In this document: positions 1 to 12,028 of the stretch, in pieces
How positions within the stretch are numbered: the first letter of the stretch is position 1
Layout of the letters: each line of letters begins with the position of its first letter
Source of the DNA: Saussurea involucrata
Lineage: Eukaryota; Streptophyta; Magnoliopsida; Asterales; Asteraceae
Length of the DNA: 64,000 nt
Assembly: GCA_033807775.1 (NCBI GenBank)
Contig: CM066321.1
Span: 47,286,555 to 47,350,554 of the forward strand
Direction of reading: 5' to 3'
The notes under the pieces: model-generated
Told to the model about the DNA's origin: nothing
The model's database searches: none
What the model saw: only the letters and a program-made list of their open reading frames with translations
Program-made: the position numbers and the translations under genes

Positions 1-750
1 GCGTTTAGGTGCTGGGAAGTGGCCGTAATTGGGAAGCTTGAATTTGTATTGTTGAGCTAGGCGCGCATTCTAGGTGAGTTCTCTCACTATAACTAATGAC
101 GGTTATTTTTACATTACGTTGTGTATGTATGTGGTAGTTCTATTTGCTTTTGATGCGGGGTTAAATAGTGGGGTGTCTAGTCGGACCTTTATTGTTGTGA
201 CTACGCGGGTGGCGTAGGAGTTCGGCGGGGCCGAGGGTCACATACGCGGGTGGCGTAGTAATTCGGTGGGACCGAAGGTTGTATACGCAGGTGGCGTATG
301 AACCCGGGGGTGCCGGGTTGCGTTTACACGATGGTCGTGTGGTCGGTGGGATCGACGTATGCCTATTAGGTGGGTTGGTGTGAGTATGCAGGTTTATGAT
401 TTGTTCGTAGACTTGAATGCTGTTTATGTGCAATTATCTGTTTATGGTGGTGTGGAAATAACTGTGTTACTTATGGTGTAGAATTCACTAAGCTTCGTGC
501 TTACCCTTTCCCAATAGATTGTGGTTTCAGGTACGGGCGGCTCCAAGGCGTGACGAGTACACACTGGCGCGCGAGGAGAGCTGGTTGCTTTATGTTTTTT
601 TTTATAATTAAACTATTATTCCGCTGGTTTTTATTATGAAGATATTAATTATGAGTTTGCAAACGAAACGTTGGGATCATTTAATGAGTTGTTATAAATG
701 AAATGTTTATCCAAAAATTTAAATTTGCTTGTAATTTTTGGGACGTTACA
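1..750 (+). repeat. 3' part of LTR of element A
   Basis: This is the right end of a long terminal repeat whose start lies left of the window. It ends in GGACGTTACA and is followed three bases later by a primer-binding site complementary to initiator methionine tRNA, so it is the 5' LTR of a plus-strand element. A GAATTCACTAAG box lies about 270 bases before the LTR end, a position shared by other LTRs in this window. No coding potential is visible. The TTACA end and iMet primer fit a Ty3/gypsy chromovirus derivative; the exact family is not recognised. Confidence 0.8.
200..325 (+). repeat. Short tandem repeat inside LTR-A
   Basis: About three imperfect copies of a roughly 41-base unit built around ACGCGGGTGGCGTA, each followed by a GGTGGGACCGA-like stretch. 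The block is GC-rich compared with the flanking AT-rich DNA. It lies within the LTR and is probably a family-specific expansion. Confidence 0.7.
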
Positions 751-753
751 ACT

Positions 754-765
754 TGGTATCAGAGC
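754..765 (+). promoter_or_regulatory. Primer-binding site of element A (tRNA-iMet)
   Basis: TGGTATCAGAGC, the exact complement of the 3' end of plant initiator methionine tRNA, three bases after the LTR end TTACA. This fixes the LTR boundary and the plus orientation of element A. Confidence 0.9.
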
Positions 766-3397
766 ACGGCTTGAGTGAATCAAACGCATTTCGGTGTGTT
801 TGATCTCAAGTTTGCGGCTATAAAAATTTTTCTTTAAAGTTTTTGGGAAATAAAAAGATGTAAAAATCCGTTTGAGAAACGGTGAGCGGAGGCGCAGTGT
901 GTACAGTCAGCCGGAGTCAAAGGGGGAAAGGTACAGTACTTAGTGTTTTATTGCTTTCTAGATCATAGAGTATGCATGATAGATTGCCTGTTGTGGACAC
1001 TATGCCGTATGTTGTACTGCTTGCTATTAGGAATTTATGCTAATTATGATAGGTTACTAAGGGGATGCCCTCTGGGTTGTATGCAGTAAGAGATTTATAG
1101 CCTTAGAATATTTGATTTAGTTCTATTGCGCAGCTCTTGTTTGAGTCCAACCGTTCTAGGATATAATCTTGTATTCGAATGTCTATTTATTTCGCACTGC
1201 ATATAATCGGGTATTCGCGAGGTCACTCGTTATAATTAGTAGGGATTCGGTAGTAGCAAGGGTAGTGGGATAAGAGGAAGTTCCTAGAGAGCTGGGAAGG
1301 GTGTTTATGTATGAGTATGTGTGCTAGATTGCTTTCTAGAACATAGGAGTATGTATGCTAAATTGCTTGGTGCTTATTACACTGTATTGCATGTTTGTTG
1401 CTTGCTAATAGGAGGTTATGCTAGCCTTGATAGGTTGTTAGGTGAATGCACTATAGGTCATATGCGGTAGGAACCGAATATCCTTAGAATGTCGGATTTA
1501 GTTCTATTGCGCAGCTCTTGTTTGAGTCCAACCGTTGTAGGATAGAATCTTACATTCGAATGTCTATCTGGTTTGCACTGTGTGCGACTGTGCATTCGCG
1601 AGGCGACTCGTCATGACTAGTAGAAATTTCGTTGTAGCAAGGGTAGTGTTTGGGGGTGGAATTCCTAGGGAGCTAGGAAGAGTGTGTACATATGCTGATG
1701 TGGGCATATGGGTATAGTTATCGGCAAGGAGCTACTTGGACCCCTTGGGATGGAACTCGGAACGGGCGATGATAGGTGTGGATGGTAGTAGTAGAGCTCC
1801 TACTACCGGAAGCACAGGATCAATGCTCGAGTCGGGAAAAGTCGCGAGGAATCCAAGGAGTTGAGCGTGAGTGTTGCTAGTGTGAGTTATTATGTGCTAT
1901 TAACGCGTTGTGTTATCTACCCAGAATGGCCATCATTAGAAGAAACAACCATATTAAATCTATTAGTACAGGTGTGTACTTGATTTGCTTAGATGAAATG
2001 ATCGTTGAGGGTAGTGGTGAAGGATCTAATCCAGTAGTCGTTAGAATAGAAGGACGATTCTAGTATTAGTCACTTGGAGTGACGATAAGGATGATGTTTG
2101 TTTCGGGCCAAGATGGATGATTGTGTTAGAATCATAGGCTTATAGAGCCGACGTTGATTTGAGGAAAAATCGTAGGGATTATTTGACGTAATTTCCCCAA
2201 CTTGCCTAAGAGGTTTAAATGTCCGGATGACGTTAGTGGATCGGAGAGATTTGGAGGAGTAGGAGTCGAGGCGTAGAATGCCGACTGAGTCATGCACAAG
2301 GTTTGATTTTGAAATAGATTGTATTAACCAATTCTTGTGTTTCAAATCATTTTATGGATGGTGTTTTGAAATTTTGGGAAATGTTCAGCACACACACAAG
2401 ATTTTGAAATATGGTTTTGAAAGTGTATGAAATCGTTTTATCACGGGAGTGCAAACTTTGTTAGAATTTGTCTCATTTTCGTTATTTTTCCAACGGTTCT
2501 TTCGGGTAAGATGATATCCGTGTTTTGTGGTGTTTAAAATGTGGGGCAAGTGACTACGGCTTGTGACTTTAACATTGGAACTCCTCCACATATGTTAGAG
2601 TTGAGACGAAAAGTTACATTCCACGGTGTCTGTATAAAGCTAATTGAGTGATTTGGTTAAAATAAATTTTGTTTTACGGCATGTTGAGTCGTGTGGGTTT
2701 AATGTCACGAGGTGCATATCTTATTTGTTTATGTGACCATTTGGGGAAATCTTGGAAATCAATTTAAAGAACCCCACCTTTTGAGATTTTATGAGATTTT
2801 AGTCGATATTTTCAAATGATGAAAACGGATTGGTTTTTTATCTTTAAGTTTGAAACTTACACGAGACAGTGGTATTTTAACAAAAATATATTCGTAAACC
2901 GTTTCATCGTTTTTGTATGACTATCCGACGCGCGTAAGATTTGTTAGTTAACCATGTGCCACGACATTTTTTTGTTGAAAAAGAGGAATTTTGGGGTCAA
3001 ATGTCATGGAACTGATTTTGAAATTATGTGCACATTTTTGTCGCACCCGATGGAAGGTCGAGCTGTTACTTTAAATACATGTCATGAGTCAATTCATACT
3101 AGAACCGCGACGGTTCATTTTCAAAGAAATTATTTATTTCGCTTTACGTTTTGTGAGTGAATTAAGCTGCAATGAAATGATTTTCAACATGATTTTCATA
3201 CGTGGGACGAGCGTGTCCATTTTTGCGTAACTACCGACCTGGTAATAGTAGTTTTATTGCTTACGGTCTTTTTGAAATGAAAAATCTAGACGTTGAAAAC
3301 ATTTTTTAGATTGATGGAGAATTGGAGCACCAGATGAAAGCTGAGAATACACAAAATCAACTTTACCCAAATTCACTCCATTTAACTTCACACCAGA
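766..3397 (+). other. Non-coding interior of element A
   Basis: No open frame longer than about 90 codons and no recognisable gag or pol motif. Much of it is a tandem duplication (about 949-1700). The part from about 2070 to 2610 is clearly similar to the interior of element D (54.8-55.4 kb, reverse complement), including a block ending in CCTCCACATATGTTA. Element A therefore looks like a large retrotransposon derivative (LARD) with a long structured leader and no proteins of its own. Confidence 0.65.
949..1700 (+). repeat. Diverged 381-base tandem duplication in leader of A
   Basis: Two copies offset by 381 bases. They differ at many places and share small indels, but a 42-base core (1114-1155 and 1495-1536, containing ATTGCGCAGCTCTTG) is identical. 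Each copy begins with TTGCTTTCTAGA and ends near a GAGCT(G/A)GGAAG motif. Confidence 0.8.
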
Positions 3398-3406
3398 TTG
3401 TTTTTA

Positions 3407-5031
3407 GAGTAAATTACGATTTTCGTCCTTGTGGTTTGACATTTATAACGATTTTCGTCCCTAACCTTTAAAAACTGCTTTTTTCATCCCTGTAGTTTCC
3501 ATTTTGCTTTCATTTTTGTCCCTCCATCCAACTATGTTAAATATAGGTGTTAAAAATATGTAAGAAATTACATATTTAGTCCTTGTGGTATATAGAGTTT
3601 AGAATTTTTATCCTTAAATTTCATTTATCATTTTTTCATTTTTTATTATACTTTAGCACTACACACACACATATATATACATATAGTGCATATACATATA
3701 TTTGTTTTCAATTTAAATATTTAACAAATTTGATTAATTAATAAAAATAAAGTTTAAATGAAAATATCTAATAGTGCTTGTAAAATGCATTTTATAAAGT
3801 TAAAAAACAACTGGTATAAGATAAAACTATTTTTTTCTCGAATCCTATTAAACTTATTCAGTTGATAATTTAAAATAGATAAAAAGATTAACTATATATA
3901 TATATATACATATAGTATATATTATGTTTTCAATTTAAATATTAAACAAATTTGATTAATTATTAAAAATAAAGTTTAAATGAAAATATGGAATAGTGGG
4001 AGTAAAATGCATTTAATAAAGTTAAAACAAAACAACTGCTTGGTATAAGATAAAATATTTTTTTTCCGAATCCTATTAAACTTATTCAGTTGGGAATTTA
4101 AAATAGATAAAAGATTAACTATAACTATATCAATAAAAATACAAAAAAACTGGAGATTTTAATCTAGAACTTTGAGAAAAAATATATCATTACTTATCAC
4201 TAAGTTTAAAGAATTTATTTGATTTTTTATTACTTACCAATATCCCACTTTAAACCAACCATATTTTAAGACGAAATTAATAAAAAAGAAGTCAATCGGT
4301 TTTTAAAGTAAAATAAAAAAAACTTCGATAAAATAAAAAGTTAATTAAATAATTAATAAAATTGTATATTTTATTAATTATACTAGAGGTTTTTATAATT
4401 ATTTTAACTATAATAATAAAATATCGAGTAATTTAATTAAACCGTCGATAAGTAAACAATGTGAATTTTCAAAGTCTATATATTGTAATCTCATAAAATT
4501 AATAGTTTTTTAGTTTTTATATTTTTAAATTTATATCTGAAAAAGTTTAATTGGATTAAAGAAAAAAATTGTTTTATTTTATATCAACAGTTTTATTTTA
4601 TATCAACAGTTTTTTTTATTAAATGTATTTTGTCCCACTATTCCATATTTTTATTTAAACTTTACTTTTTTACTAATTAATCAAAAAATTTAATATTTAA
4701 TATTTAATATTTAATATTTAATATTTAAATTTAAAACATATACATATATATTACATGTGTATATATATATATATGTAGTGTTAAAATACAATAAAGAAAG
4801 GAAAAGTAATAAATGAAGTTTAAGGATAAATACCCATATCACAAGGACTGAATATGTAATTTCTCAAATCTCTTTTTTGGAATTTTAACACCTATATTTA
4901 ACAGAGTTGGATGGAAGGATGAAAATGAAAGCAAGATGAAAACCACAGGGACAAAAAAAGCAATTTAGAAAGACCAGGGATAAAAATCGTTATAAACCTC
5001 AAACCACAAGGACGAAAGTAGTAGTTTACTC
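3407..5031. mobile_element. Non-autonomous Mutator-like element (MULE 1)
   Basis: Flanked by a perfect 9-base target duplication TTGTTTTTA (3398-3406 and 5032-5040), the size typical of Mutator-like transposons. The ends are long terminal inverted repeats of roughly 250 bases beginning GAGTAAATTAC on the left and ending GTTTACTC on the right. Both arms contain the inverted 'TCCTTGTGGT' and 'TATTTAACA' type segments. The interior is very AT-rich and contains no coding frame. It also holds a direct duplication of about 200 bases (around 3711-3900 and 3935-4115). It inserted into the interior of element A and must be mobilised by a transposase from elsewhere. Confidence 0.88.
3711..4115. repeat. 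Direct duplication inside MULE 1
   Basis: Two copies of a roughly 200-base AT-rich segment, each starting near GTTTAAATGAAAATAT and carrying AACTTATTCAGTTG, separated by a TA-rich simple repeat. A reverse-complement relative (ATGTATTTTGTCCCACTATTCC) occurs near 4622-4660, so the interior is partly palindromic. Confidence 0.7.
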
Positions 5032-5040
5032 TTGTTTTTA

Positions 5041-5174
5041 ATACCAATTATAAATAATCAAACTATGATCACTAGTGTCGTGTGGTGGCCATAAATGTTA
5101 TCTAAAATCACTTTTATCAAATTTTTGTTGTTTTTTTAGCCAATGCATATTTATATATTTCAAAGATGTTCTCA
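5041..5174. other. Unassigned AT-rich sequence
   Basis: The sequence between MULE 1 and the LTR-like fragment at 5175. By the target duplication of MULE 1 it is the continuation of the DNA left of 3398. No gene, repeat or clear polypurine tract is visible. Confidence 0.5.
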
Positions 5175-5344
5175 TGTAATAACTTTGGTCTATAAAATCT
5201 GATTTCTATAGAATTCTAGGGAGTTAAATGTAAATTTAATGAATTCAAGGACTTGAGGCTAAATAGGAGGAATAAAGAGGGGAAACCCTCTCATCCCTTT
5301 AATTGTTGCATACGACTTGGAAGAAATTAGAGAGAAAAGGAGAG
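5175..5344 (+). repeat. Truncated LTR start (LTR-X)
   Basis: Begins TGTAATAACTTTGG. It aligns by eye to the reverse complement of the right end of the solo LTR at 7081-8884, including the stretch GAGGCTAAATAGGAGG and CCCTCTCATC. It is the start of a related plus-strand LTR that is cut by the LTR of element B. It may be the 3' LTR of element A, but no good polypurine tract precedes it, so that assignment is open. Confidence 0.6.
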
Positions 5345-5379
5345 TGTAACACCCCAAATTTTCTACAAACGGCCGATGA

Positions 5380-5625
5380 ACGAACATAGAAACGGTCGAT
5401 GAACGGCCGGGGAAACAGTCCGGTCGGGCAAACGCCGGTGAACAGTTGATGAACGATCGGGAAGCAGTCGAGGAACGACCGGGAAAATGGTTTGTGAATG
5501 ACCAGGTAAACAGTAGGGTTAACGCTCAAGGAACGGTCGGGAAAAAGATCGATGAATGGTCGGGAAAACGATCGATGAATGGTCGAGGAACGGTCGGGAG
5601 AACGGTCGAGGAACGATCGGGAAAA
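5380..5625 (+). repeat. Minisatellite of GGTCG(A/G)GGAA type units in LTR-B
   Basis: At least ten degenerate copies of an 18-20 base unit with cores such as AACGGTCGGGAAAA and ATGAACGGTCG. It lies just inside the start of the LTR, in U3. The short frames that cross it on both strands are by-products of the repeat. Confidence 0.75.
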
Positions 5626-7080
5626 CGGTTGGTAGGGCTGAGGCTACAATGCCCAATGGCATAGTCGCAAGGCAAATTCGCAGGGCAATGTACCATATTC
5701 GATACATCTCGGGCTACAATGCTTGGCGATAATGCGATTTGCGTTGTCACATGGCAAAGTCGCGAGCGGGTTCCAGGGCTTAAAATCTGATTTTCAGGCT
5801 ATTCTTCATTTGGCCATAACGTTCTCATTTCTAACCCGATTGAGGCGATTTTGGAGGCTACAGTTTTGTATTTTAGAGGTTTTAAAGATGGAAACAAGAA
5901 GGATGAGGCGTTCTTTGAAGATTTTGGGTCCCTATAAGTCGAAAGGTAAACCTATAATCAACCATTTCGTAACATAGGGTTTGGTTCTTTTCACCTCAGC
6001 CCTCATTTCTTATATTGAGTTTGTTTGTATATGTTTTGGGAGTAAAGGAGATGTTATTGAGAAGGTTTACACCATATATCTAGAAGTTAGTATGGAGATC
6101 TAAAGTCTTCATCTTTGGAAGATAGAGATGAAGTTTGGAATCTAGGTTTAACGTAACCTAGCAAGGTGAGTTCAAGTTACTTTGTAAAAACTATGTACAT
6201 GCCAAAATGTGTATTTTGAAGCAATAATGTGTTTACTTGGTATTTATCAGTGTGTTGAGTATTTGACAAAGTTTTCATATTTGGTAAGTTTTGGTTGTTA
6301 AATCTTAATAAATGCCTACGTTTGGATTTTTGGATATTTGACGGGTAAATCTAAAAATGTTTTCTTTTGACGAATTATTGTATTAATGGAGTTTATTTGA
6401 GGATTTATGCATTTTTGGTGTGTTTGGTTTTATAAACCGTTTGGAAAATGCACGTTATCGTTTTATGAGGCATTTTGGAAATATAAGGGTACGATTTCAT
6501 TTAGAAAATGGTCTGTCTCAACTCTCAACCAACGATTAGTTTTTGAGTTAATCATATATTTGATATATGTGTTTGCATAAACGCCGGTTAAATGCGTTTT
6601 ATTGTTTGAGGACCTTTATTTGATGGTCAATTGAGTTTTGAGCATTTTGACTCGATTTTGACTTATAAGAGTCTTGGGGACATTAGTCCGGTTTATTTTG
6701 CTATATATTGGGCTTTTGGAACTATATGCATTTGAGAAATATTTATTTGTTAATTATATGATTTAAGAGTGTTGAACATTCATTTAAATTGTCTGCATTT
6801 GGGGCATACTTATTTGTAAATTACATGTTTTGAGAATGTTGTCCATTCTTTTGGAGTCATATAATTTTAGACTGTGATGCATTGTATCCATAGACACGTA
6901 CGTTAGTCTTTATTTGATGGTCGTATGGTATTGCGAGGGTGGACTCCGGTGACCATGTTTTGTGAGCTTAAACTCTTCAAGTAGGCACTAGTAGGGTTGA
7001 GTCTAGAGGTGCTACCGTGGAGGTAGGCACCATGACCTCCTCCACTTGAAGGTAATTTCTTGGAGGTAGTCCTTAAGCGT

Positions 7081-8884
7081 TGTAACAACCCAAAAACCAA
7101 CAATGGCATAAATATAACATTACAACTAAAAATGGTCCCAAAATATACTAAATACATCATTCTCAACTCAAGGTACACAGTGGATAAACACCTTCACAAT
7201 TGAGAAGCTACAGGAAATCCGATGGTAAACTACAAGCCTCTACTAGGTTATACCTCTACTACAACGTCACCTATTTCCATCTTCTTCAGATGAATACCTA
7301 ATCAAAACTCTCACCTGAAAATGGTTTTACTTTTTGAAAAACGAGGGTTAGAACATGAGGTCTAGTGAATTCTCTCTCGAAAACAGCTTAACAAACCACA
7401 TAGTAATATGCAATCCGCCATAAAGGCCCATCAAAATCATTCGACAAGTTCACATCACACTTGGGTATTTGCATAGTGTTCATAGCCACCCATCACCTCA
7501 TCATGATGTCCGCGATCAGGGCTCAAGCAGACTCCCCTGTGCGTTCGGGGCCCCAACAGACTCCACATGCCCCCAGTAGATGCCATTCCCGTGTGCACAA
7601 GAAACAGATTCAAGGCACACGGTATAATTAAACTCCCAAGGAATAATCAAAATCCAAGGCACACTTATCCCAATGTGCAACCCAAATCCAAATCAATACA
7701 CCAAACTCATGTCATAAACCATATAGAGTAATGCGTGCTTAATAGTAAGCCATTTCCAGAAAATATGTGTTCAATACATTTAAGAGAGCAAATTCCATGC
7801 AACAAAGTACAACCATTGCCAATGATTAAAAATGCATTTGGTAAAGCTTGTTAAGATATAAAATCAGTTCAAATAATATTTATTAAAACATCTACATTAG
7901 CAATACATGCCAAAACGATAACCCATTTATAAACATTTCACATTTGGAAAAGGTTTAAGGGAACTCAACTGCGCTTTAGCAAATCAACACATGCTTTAAA
8001 ACTCACTTTAGCTCAAACCGAACACCTGAATTGGATGTTATAAGAATGGTGTTAAACCATCTAATTACATCCCAAAACATCTCTACTTAACCCCTAAGGC
8101 AAACCCTCAATCGATGCCTCGATCCCAGACCCGAACGAAAAATGAAGCAAACCGAAGAAGGTGCCCAAACAATAACTTGGACGACATTTCCCACGACCTC
8201 GGGTTGTGTGGGAAGCCGCGCAAGTCTCTTGTTTACCCTTCCCCAATCTGCACGAAGATTTCAGCTCAAAACTCCAAGTCTTATGCACCCAAAATGCTCC
8301 AAACTGACTTTAAGTCTCCAAAATCGATATTTTTTTATACCCAAACCTTTATGAATCAAAAACCAACATCCAAAACACATTTAAACCAACAAATTCCATC
8401 TATTGATTCATCATTTTAAACCCCAAAACTCAAAAACTCAACCATTGCCATTTACAGAGATTACCAAGTAAAATGATGAAGTTTCTCAATGATTTAACCA
8501 AAACGCATGAGGAAAATCAATCCCAAACTCTTTTGTTTTCCTTTCCCATCAACTAGAACCCAACAATCCCATGGTTTAACAAAACCCCAAACTACAAACT
8601 AATCTAACCAAGCATAGACAAGGAGGAAGAGAGACTCAACATTGGAGAAGATGATTCAACCTTCTGCTACAGTCCTTTCCACCACTCTTCCAATTAGGGT
8701 TATCCATCTCTCTAAATTTCTTCTCTCCCACTCTCTCAATCGATGGATGCACAAAATGAAAGAGATGAGAGGGTTTTCCCCTTTTATCTCCTTTATTTAG
8801 CTTCAGGTCCCTACAGTCAAAAGATATTCCACTTACACCCCTACACTTTCATAAAATCATATTTTAAGAATCAAGGTTATTACA
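7081..8884 (-). repeat. Solo LTR (1.8 kb) inserted in LTR-B
   Basis: Starts TGTAACAACCC and ends GGTTATTACA on the plus strand, with no primer site or interior next to it. The flanks AGCGT (7076-7080) and AGAGT (8885-8889) match at 4 of 5 bases, fitting a decayed target duplication. Minus orientation is inferred because the box GGTCTAGTGAATTC lies about 275 bases from the left end, as in other minus-oriented LTRs here. A solo LTR is left by recombination between the two LTRs of a complete copy. Confidence 0.75.
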
Positions 8885-9805
8885 AGAGTGTCGGGCCTTG
8901 TGGTTGAATTCGTGGGAGTAGACACTAAGGTTAACCGACTCTTGAGGTGAAACTTGTTAAGGAGTCGTAGGAATATTTGGACGTCTAGTCGCGAATGTTA
9001 TACGATTAACGTTGTACGAGTGACATACTTATGTGTTCCCTTCACTCTCAATGGATTCGAGTCTCTCCTGTTGTTGTCAAACATCATTTTTCGAATATTG
9101 TAATATCCATGCTTAAATATTGTTTGGGTTTTGGGCAAGTAACTGCGATTTATGACTTTGATATTGGATCCCCTCCACATATATTGAGGTTTTTAATGAA
9201 GGAGCTATTCCCACGTTTTTGATATTTGGATTTTAAATCCTATTCACTCTTCCGGTGAGTACTTCGTGTGAGTATTGGGCTTACTTCCATGATTTATGAG
9301 TATTTCTATTTAAGTGTATTATCACGACAATGGGATTTTGGAAAAAAATATCACTATTTATTCTAAACATTTTGCATAATGGAAATTGTGATTTAAAATA
9401 ATATGCTTTACCGTTTTATTTTTTTGATGGTGATGAAAACTATTGAACTTACTAGGAGTTAAGCCTAACATTTTTATTTTTTGGCATGTGCATCAGGTCC
9501 TTATTAGGGAAATGGTACCAACAACACCGTGAAAAGTTGAGTGCTAGTTAGATGCACGAGAAGGATGTAGCTATTGGGTGATGTTTTCGCATTCGGAGAG
9601 AGCGACTATTATGAAGTTTTAGTAACACCCGACCTTGACTTAGTCTTGATGTAAGGCTTGGTTACCTATTGTTGATGTTAAATCCAGTTTTGTTATTTGA
9701 AGTTAATTTAAGTGTTGAGTTATAGAAAGGGAATTACCCTTCTTTTGATGTATTATTGAAAGTTATAATTTAGTCCCTATTTCCAGATTTGAGGGTGTTA
9801 CAAGT

Positions 9806-9817
9806 TGGTATCTGAGC
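9806..9817 (+). promoter_or_regulatory. Primer-binding site of element B (tRNA-iMet, one mismatch)
   Basis: TGGTATCTGAGC differs at one base from the iMet complement and follows the LTR end by three bases. The 60 bases that follow are nearly the same as those after the primer site of element D (minus strand below 55703). Confidence 0.85.
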
Positions 9818-10222
9818 ATAAGTTTGAGAGATTTAGGTATTGATTTAGGATGCCTAGACTCAAACTAGCGTTTTCTAAGTAAATTGAAAGTGAGTGTTCA
9901 CGATTAGGCACTTTAAGATAGAATATTGTGAGGTTGATAGAAACACTAGCATCGAGAATCATGACGATGGTAGCAATGATCCTCACTAATGGTATGTTCA
10001 TAATTGCATCTAGCCAGTGTTCTAGTGAATTTACATTTACATGTGTCTATTTGAATTGCCTTGATGTGATGATTGATAGGGGTATTGAGTGTTTTTCTTC
10101 GGTTATAAAGCATTAACGCGTTGACTGTTGGTAGTGTTGTCACCTTATGTGATCGTTAAGTACGGTGGTCATGTTAAGCCGACCATTCTAGGTTAGAGAT
10201 ATCGGTTAAGTTGGAACCATGG
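9818..10222 (+). other. Non-coding interior of element B, left part
   Basis: Leader-like sequence similar to the start of the interior of element D, for example AGTTTGAGAGATTTAGGT and GCCAGTGTTCTAGTGAA. No convincing coding frame. It is cut at 10223-10227 by the Athila-type insertion. Confidence 0.7.
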
Positions 10223-10227
10223 GCTTG

Positions 10228-11820
10228 TGATAACTCTAATTTTAGAGTTATTATTTCCTTTTATTTTGTCAAATTTTAGCCATTTCACTTCTCAAAACCC
10301 CCATTCTTGGTAATATTCCAAAAAATGAGCAAAAAGAGTGAACCATAGTCTTAATAAATTATTTGGTGGAGTTTTGTTGCTTTTTCACGAAATATCTGCA
10401 GTGACTTGCGTATCCTACTCCGGACCCCACTGGCGAGCAAAGAAGATGACAAAAGAAAAAACAAATCTTAGCTTTAAAGTAAAAAGTCTGGAGAATGGAA
10501 GGTTCAATTGGCAGAAGCATGGGGTGGTGAAGTACAAACATGTTCCCAAAAGCATGGCAAGATGAATTGTTTATTGAAACCAATGGTACTATAAGTGGAC
10601 TTTTTGGAAAAGGTGAAGGGACTCATGGGTAAAAGAGCTACATACTTATGGATAGGAGTGTTACTCAAAGAGGCTGATTTTGATGCTTTCTATCTTCAGT
10701 CCTTATTCTCTAGATAAAACCCATCTTTTGTTAAAACCCAACCTTTCCTCTTAGTATATAAAGAGGCATTGGGTTTCATTTAATTCATCTTGCATATCTC
10801 CATCTACCACATTTAGTGCAAGTGTAGTTGTTAGCTTATCATTTACTGCAGTAGTTTATTAAATTTCTGTATTTTCAATTCCTAGTGTAATTGTTAATTT
10901 CGAGTAATCAGTGGCAGTGACGTACCCTCGTTCCCCACTGCGGTTTTAATATAAGTCACTTTCAGTTTACTTATGTGCAACTCTTCATCTTTTGCTTTCT
11001 TTATTTCGGTAATTATGGGCTAAGCATCCTTTGGGATGTAGGAAAGAGAAGTACCTGGATTTTAGAGAAAATGCTTGAGTAATCTTTATACTTGGAATAT
11101 TTATTGTTTTGGTCATTCACTCTCGATTATTGCCCAATGATGCGAACAAGCCGATCACTTGTAAGGATCTAAAAGTCTAGTTCTTAACTCAGAAATGAGT
11201 AGAACGTAGTGACACGAGCTTGGATGATGCTAGGGGATTCGAAAAAATTCTTATGACACTTGCTAAAGTGAGGTCAGCACAGTGAGCTAATCTCAACCCA
11301 CTGGAGTAGTAGGCAAGCTAGTTGGTGTATTTAAAACACTTAGAGTATTTGTCTCTACACATTCCATCGAGGCCTGAAAATGTCCATTTTGAGATTACCA
11401 TTGACAAAACAATAGATACTAAGAGTATGAGATTTTTACCTAAAGGTGTGAGTATTTTGTAACCGGGCTTTTCTAGCGAAGGTGCCCACCTCAAGTACAA
11501 GGATCACTTTTAAGATCAGATATTTAATATAAAATCTAGGGAAAATCTAACCTACATTCCTCCTTTTAAATTTTAAGTAAAACCGTTAAAGTAGCATTTC
11601 ACCAAACAAACCAAAATATTGCTTCCTCTGTAACTGAAACCTGTAAAAGGAGCTCATGAGAACCATATTGTCTTGATTGCCCAGTCTCTGTGGATACGAT
11701 TCTGGTATTTTACCAACTATTACTTGTTGTGACGATCATAGTGGTCAGTGTACACTTGCACTTCCCACTATGGATAGTTTGCAACCCACTGCTATTAAAT
11801 CACATATTTCGCACGTACCA
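10228..11820 (+). repeat. 5' LTR of Athila-like element
   Basis: 1593 bases, TG...CA ends, near-identical to 20836-22428. It contains a TATA box at 10755-10763 about 530 bases from the start. Confidence 0.95.
10755..10763 (+). promoter_or_regulatory. TATA box of Athila-like LTR
   Basis: TATATAAAG inside the 5' LTR, identical in the 3' LTR at 21363-21371. It is the best candidate core promoter of the element. Transcription would be expected to start some 30 bases downstream. Confidence 0.6.
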
Positions 11821-11826
11821 AGTTTT

Positions 11827-11843
11827 TGGTGCCGTTGCCGGGG
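11827..11843 (+). promoter_or_regulatory. Primer-binding site (tRNA-Asp)
   Basis: TGGTGCCGTTGCCGGGG, one mismatch from the complement of plant tRNA-Asp 3' end (TGGCGCCGTTGCCGGGG). It lies six bases after the LTR. A tRNA-Asp primer is characteristic of Athila. Confidence 0.9.
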
Positions 11844-12028
11844 ACTAGCGTGATTTTAAATCTCAAGACATTAGTTTTTGTTCGAGCCCGAGTAACTCGT
11901 TTTTCTAAGTTGTTCGTGTTGCATGCCAAGGCAACAACATCGACAACCCCCTGGTACCAATCGATCTAGAAATAGAGAAAACTTTTCGAAGAAGACCTAA
12001 AAACAAAAATACAAATCGACAACCCCCT

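Larger units (their letters stand above)
5345..9802 (+). repeat. 5' LTR of element B, interrupted by a solo LTR
   Basis: Begins TGTAACACCCC and ends GAGGGTGTTACA, then a primer-binding site. Without the insertion at 7076-8884 it is about 2.65 kb. Several stretches match the reverse complement of the D LTRs: CTAGCAAGGTGAGTTCAAG near 6160, CATGCCAAAATG near 6200 and AGTAACACCCGAC near 9622. It therefore belongs to the same long-LTR superfamily as D. The matching 3' LTR would lie right of the window because B contains everything from 10 kb to beyond 62 kb. The part from about 8990 to 9200 resembles the interior, not the LTR, of element D. Confidence 0.7.

Noticed and set aside
754..765. tRNA gene fragments at TGGTATCAGAGC sites
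   Set aside because: Each is a 12-base primer-binding site next to an LTR, with no tRNA body around it.
8094..8419. Short frames of 64-101 codons inside the solo LTR at 7081-8884
   Set aside because: They overlap on both strands, show no domain and lie in LTR sequence.
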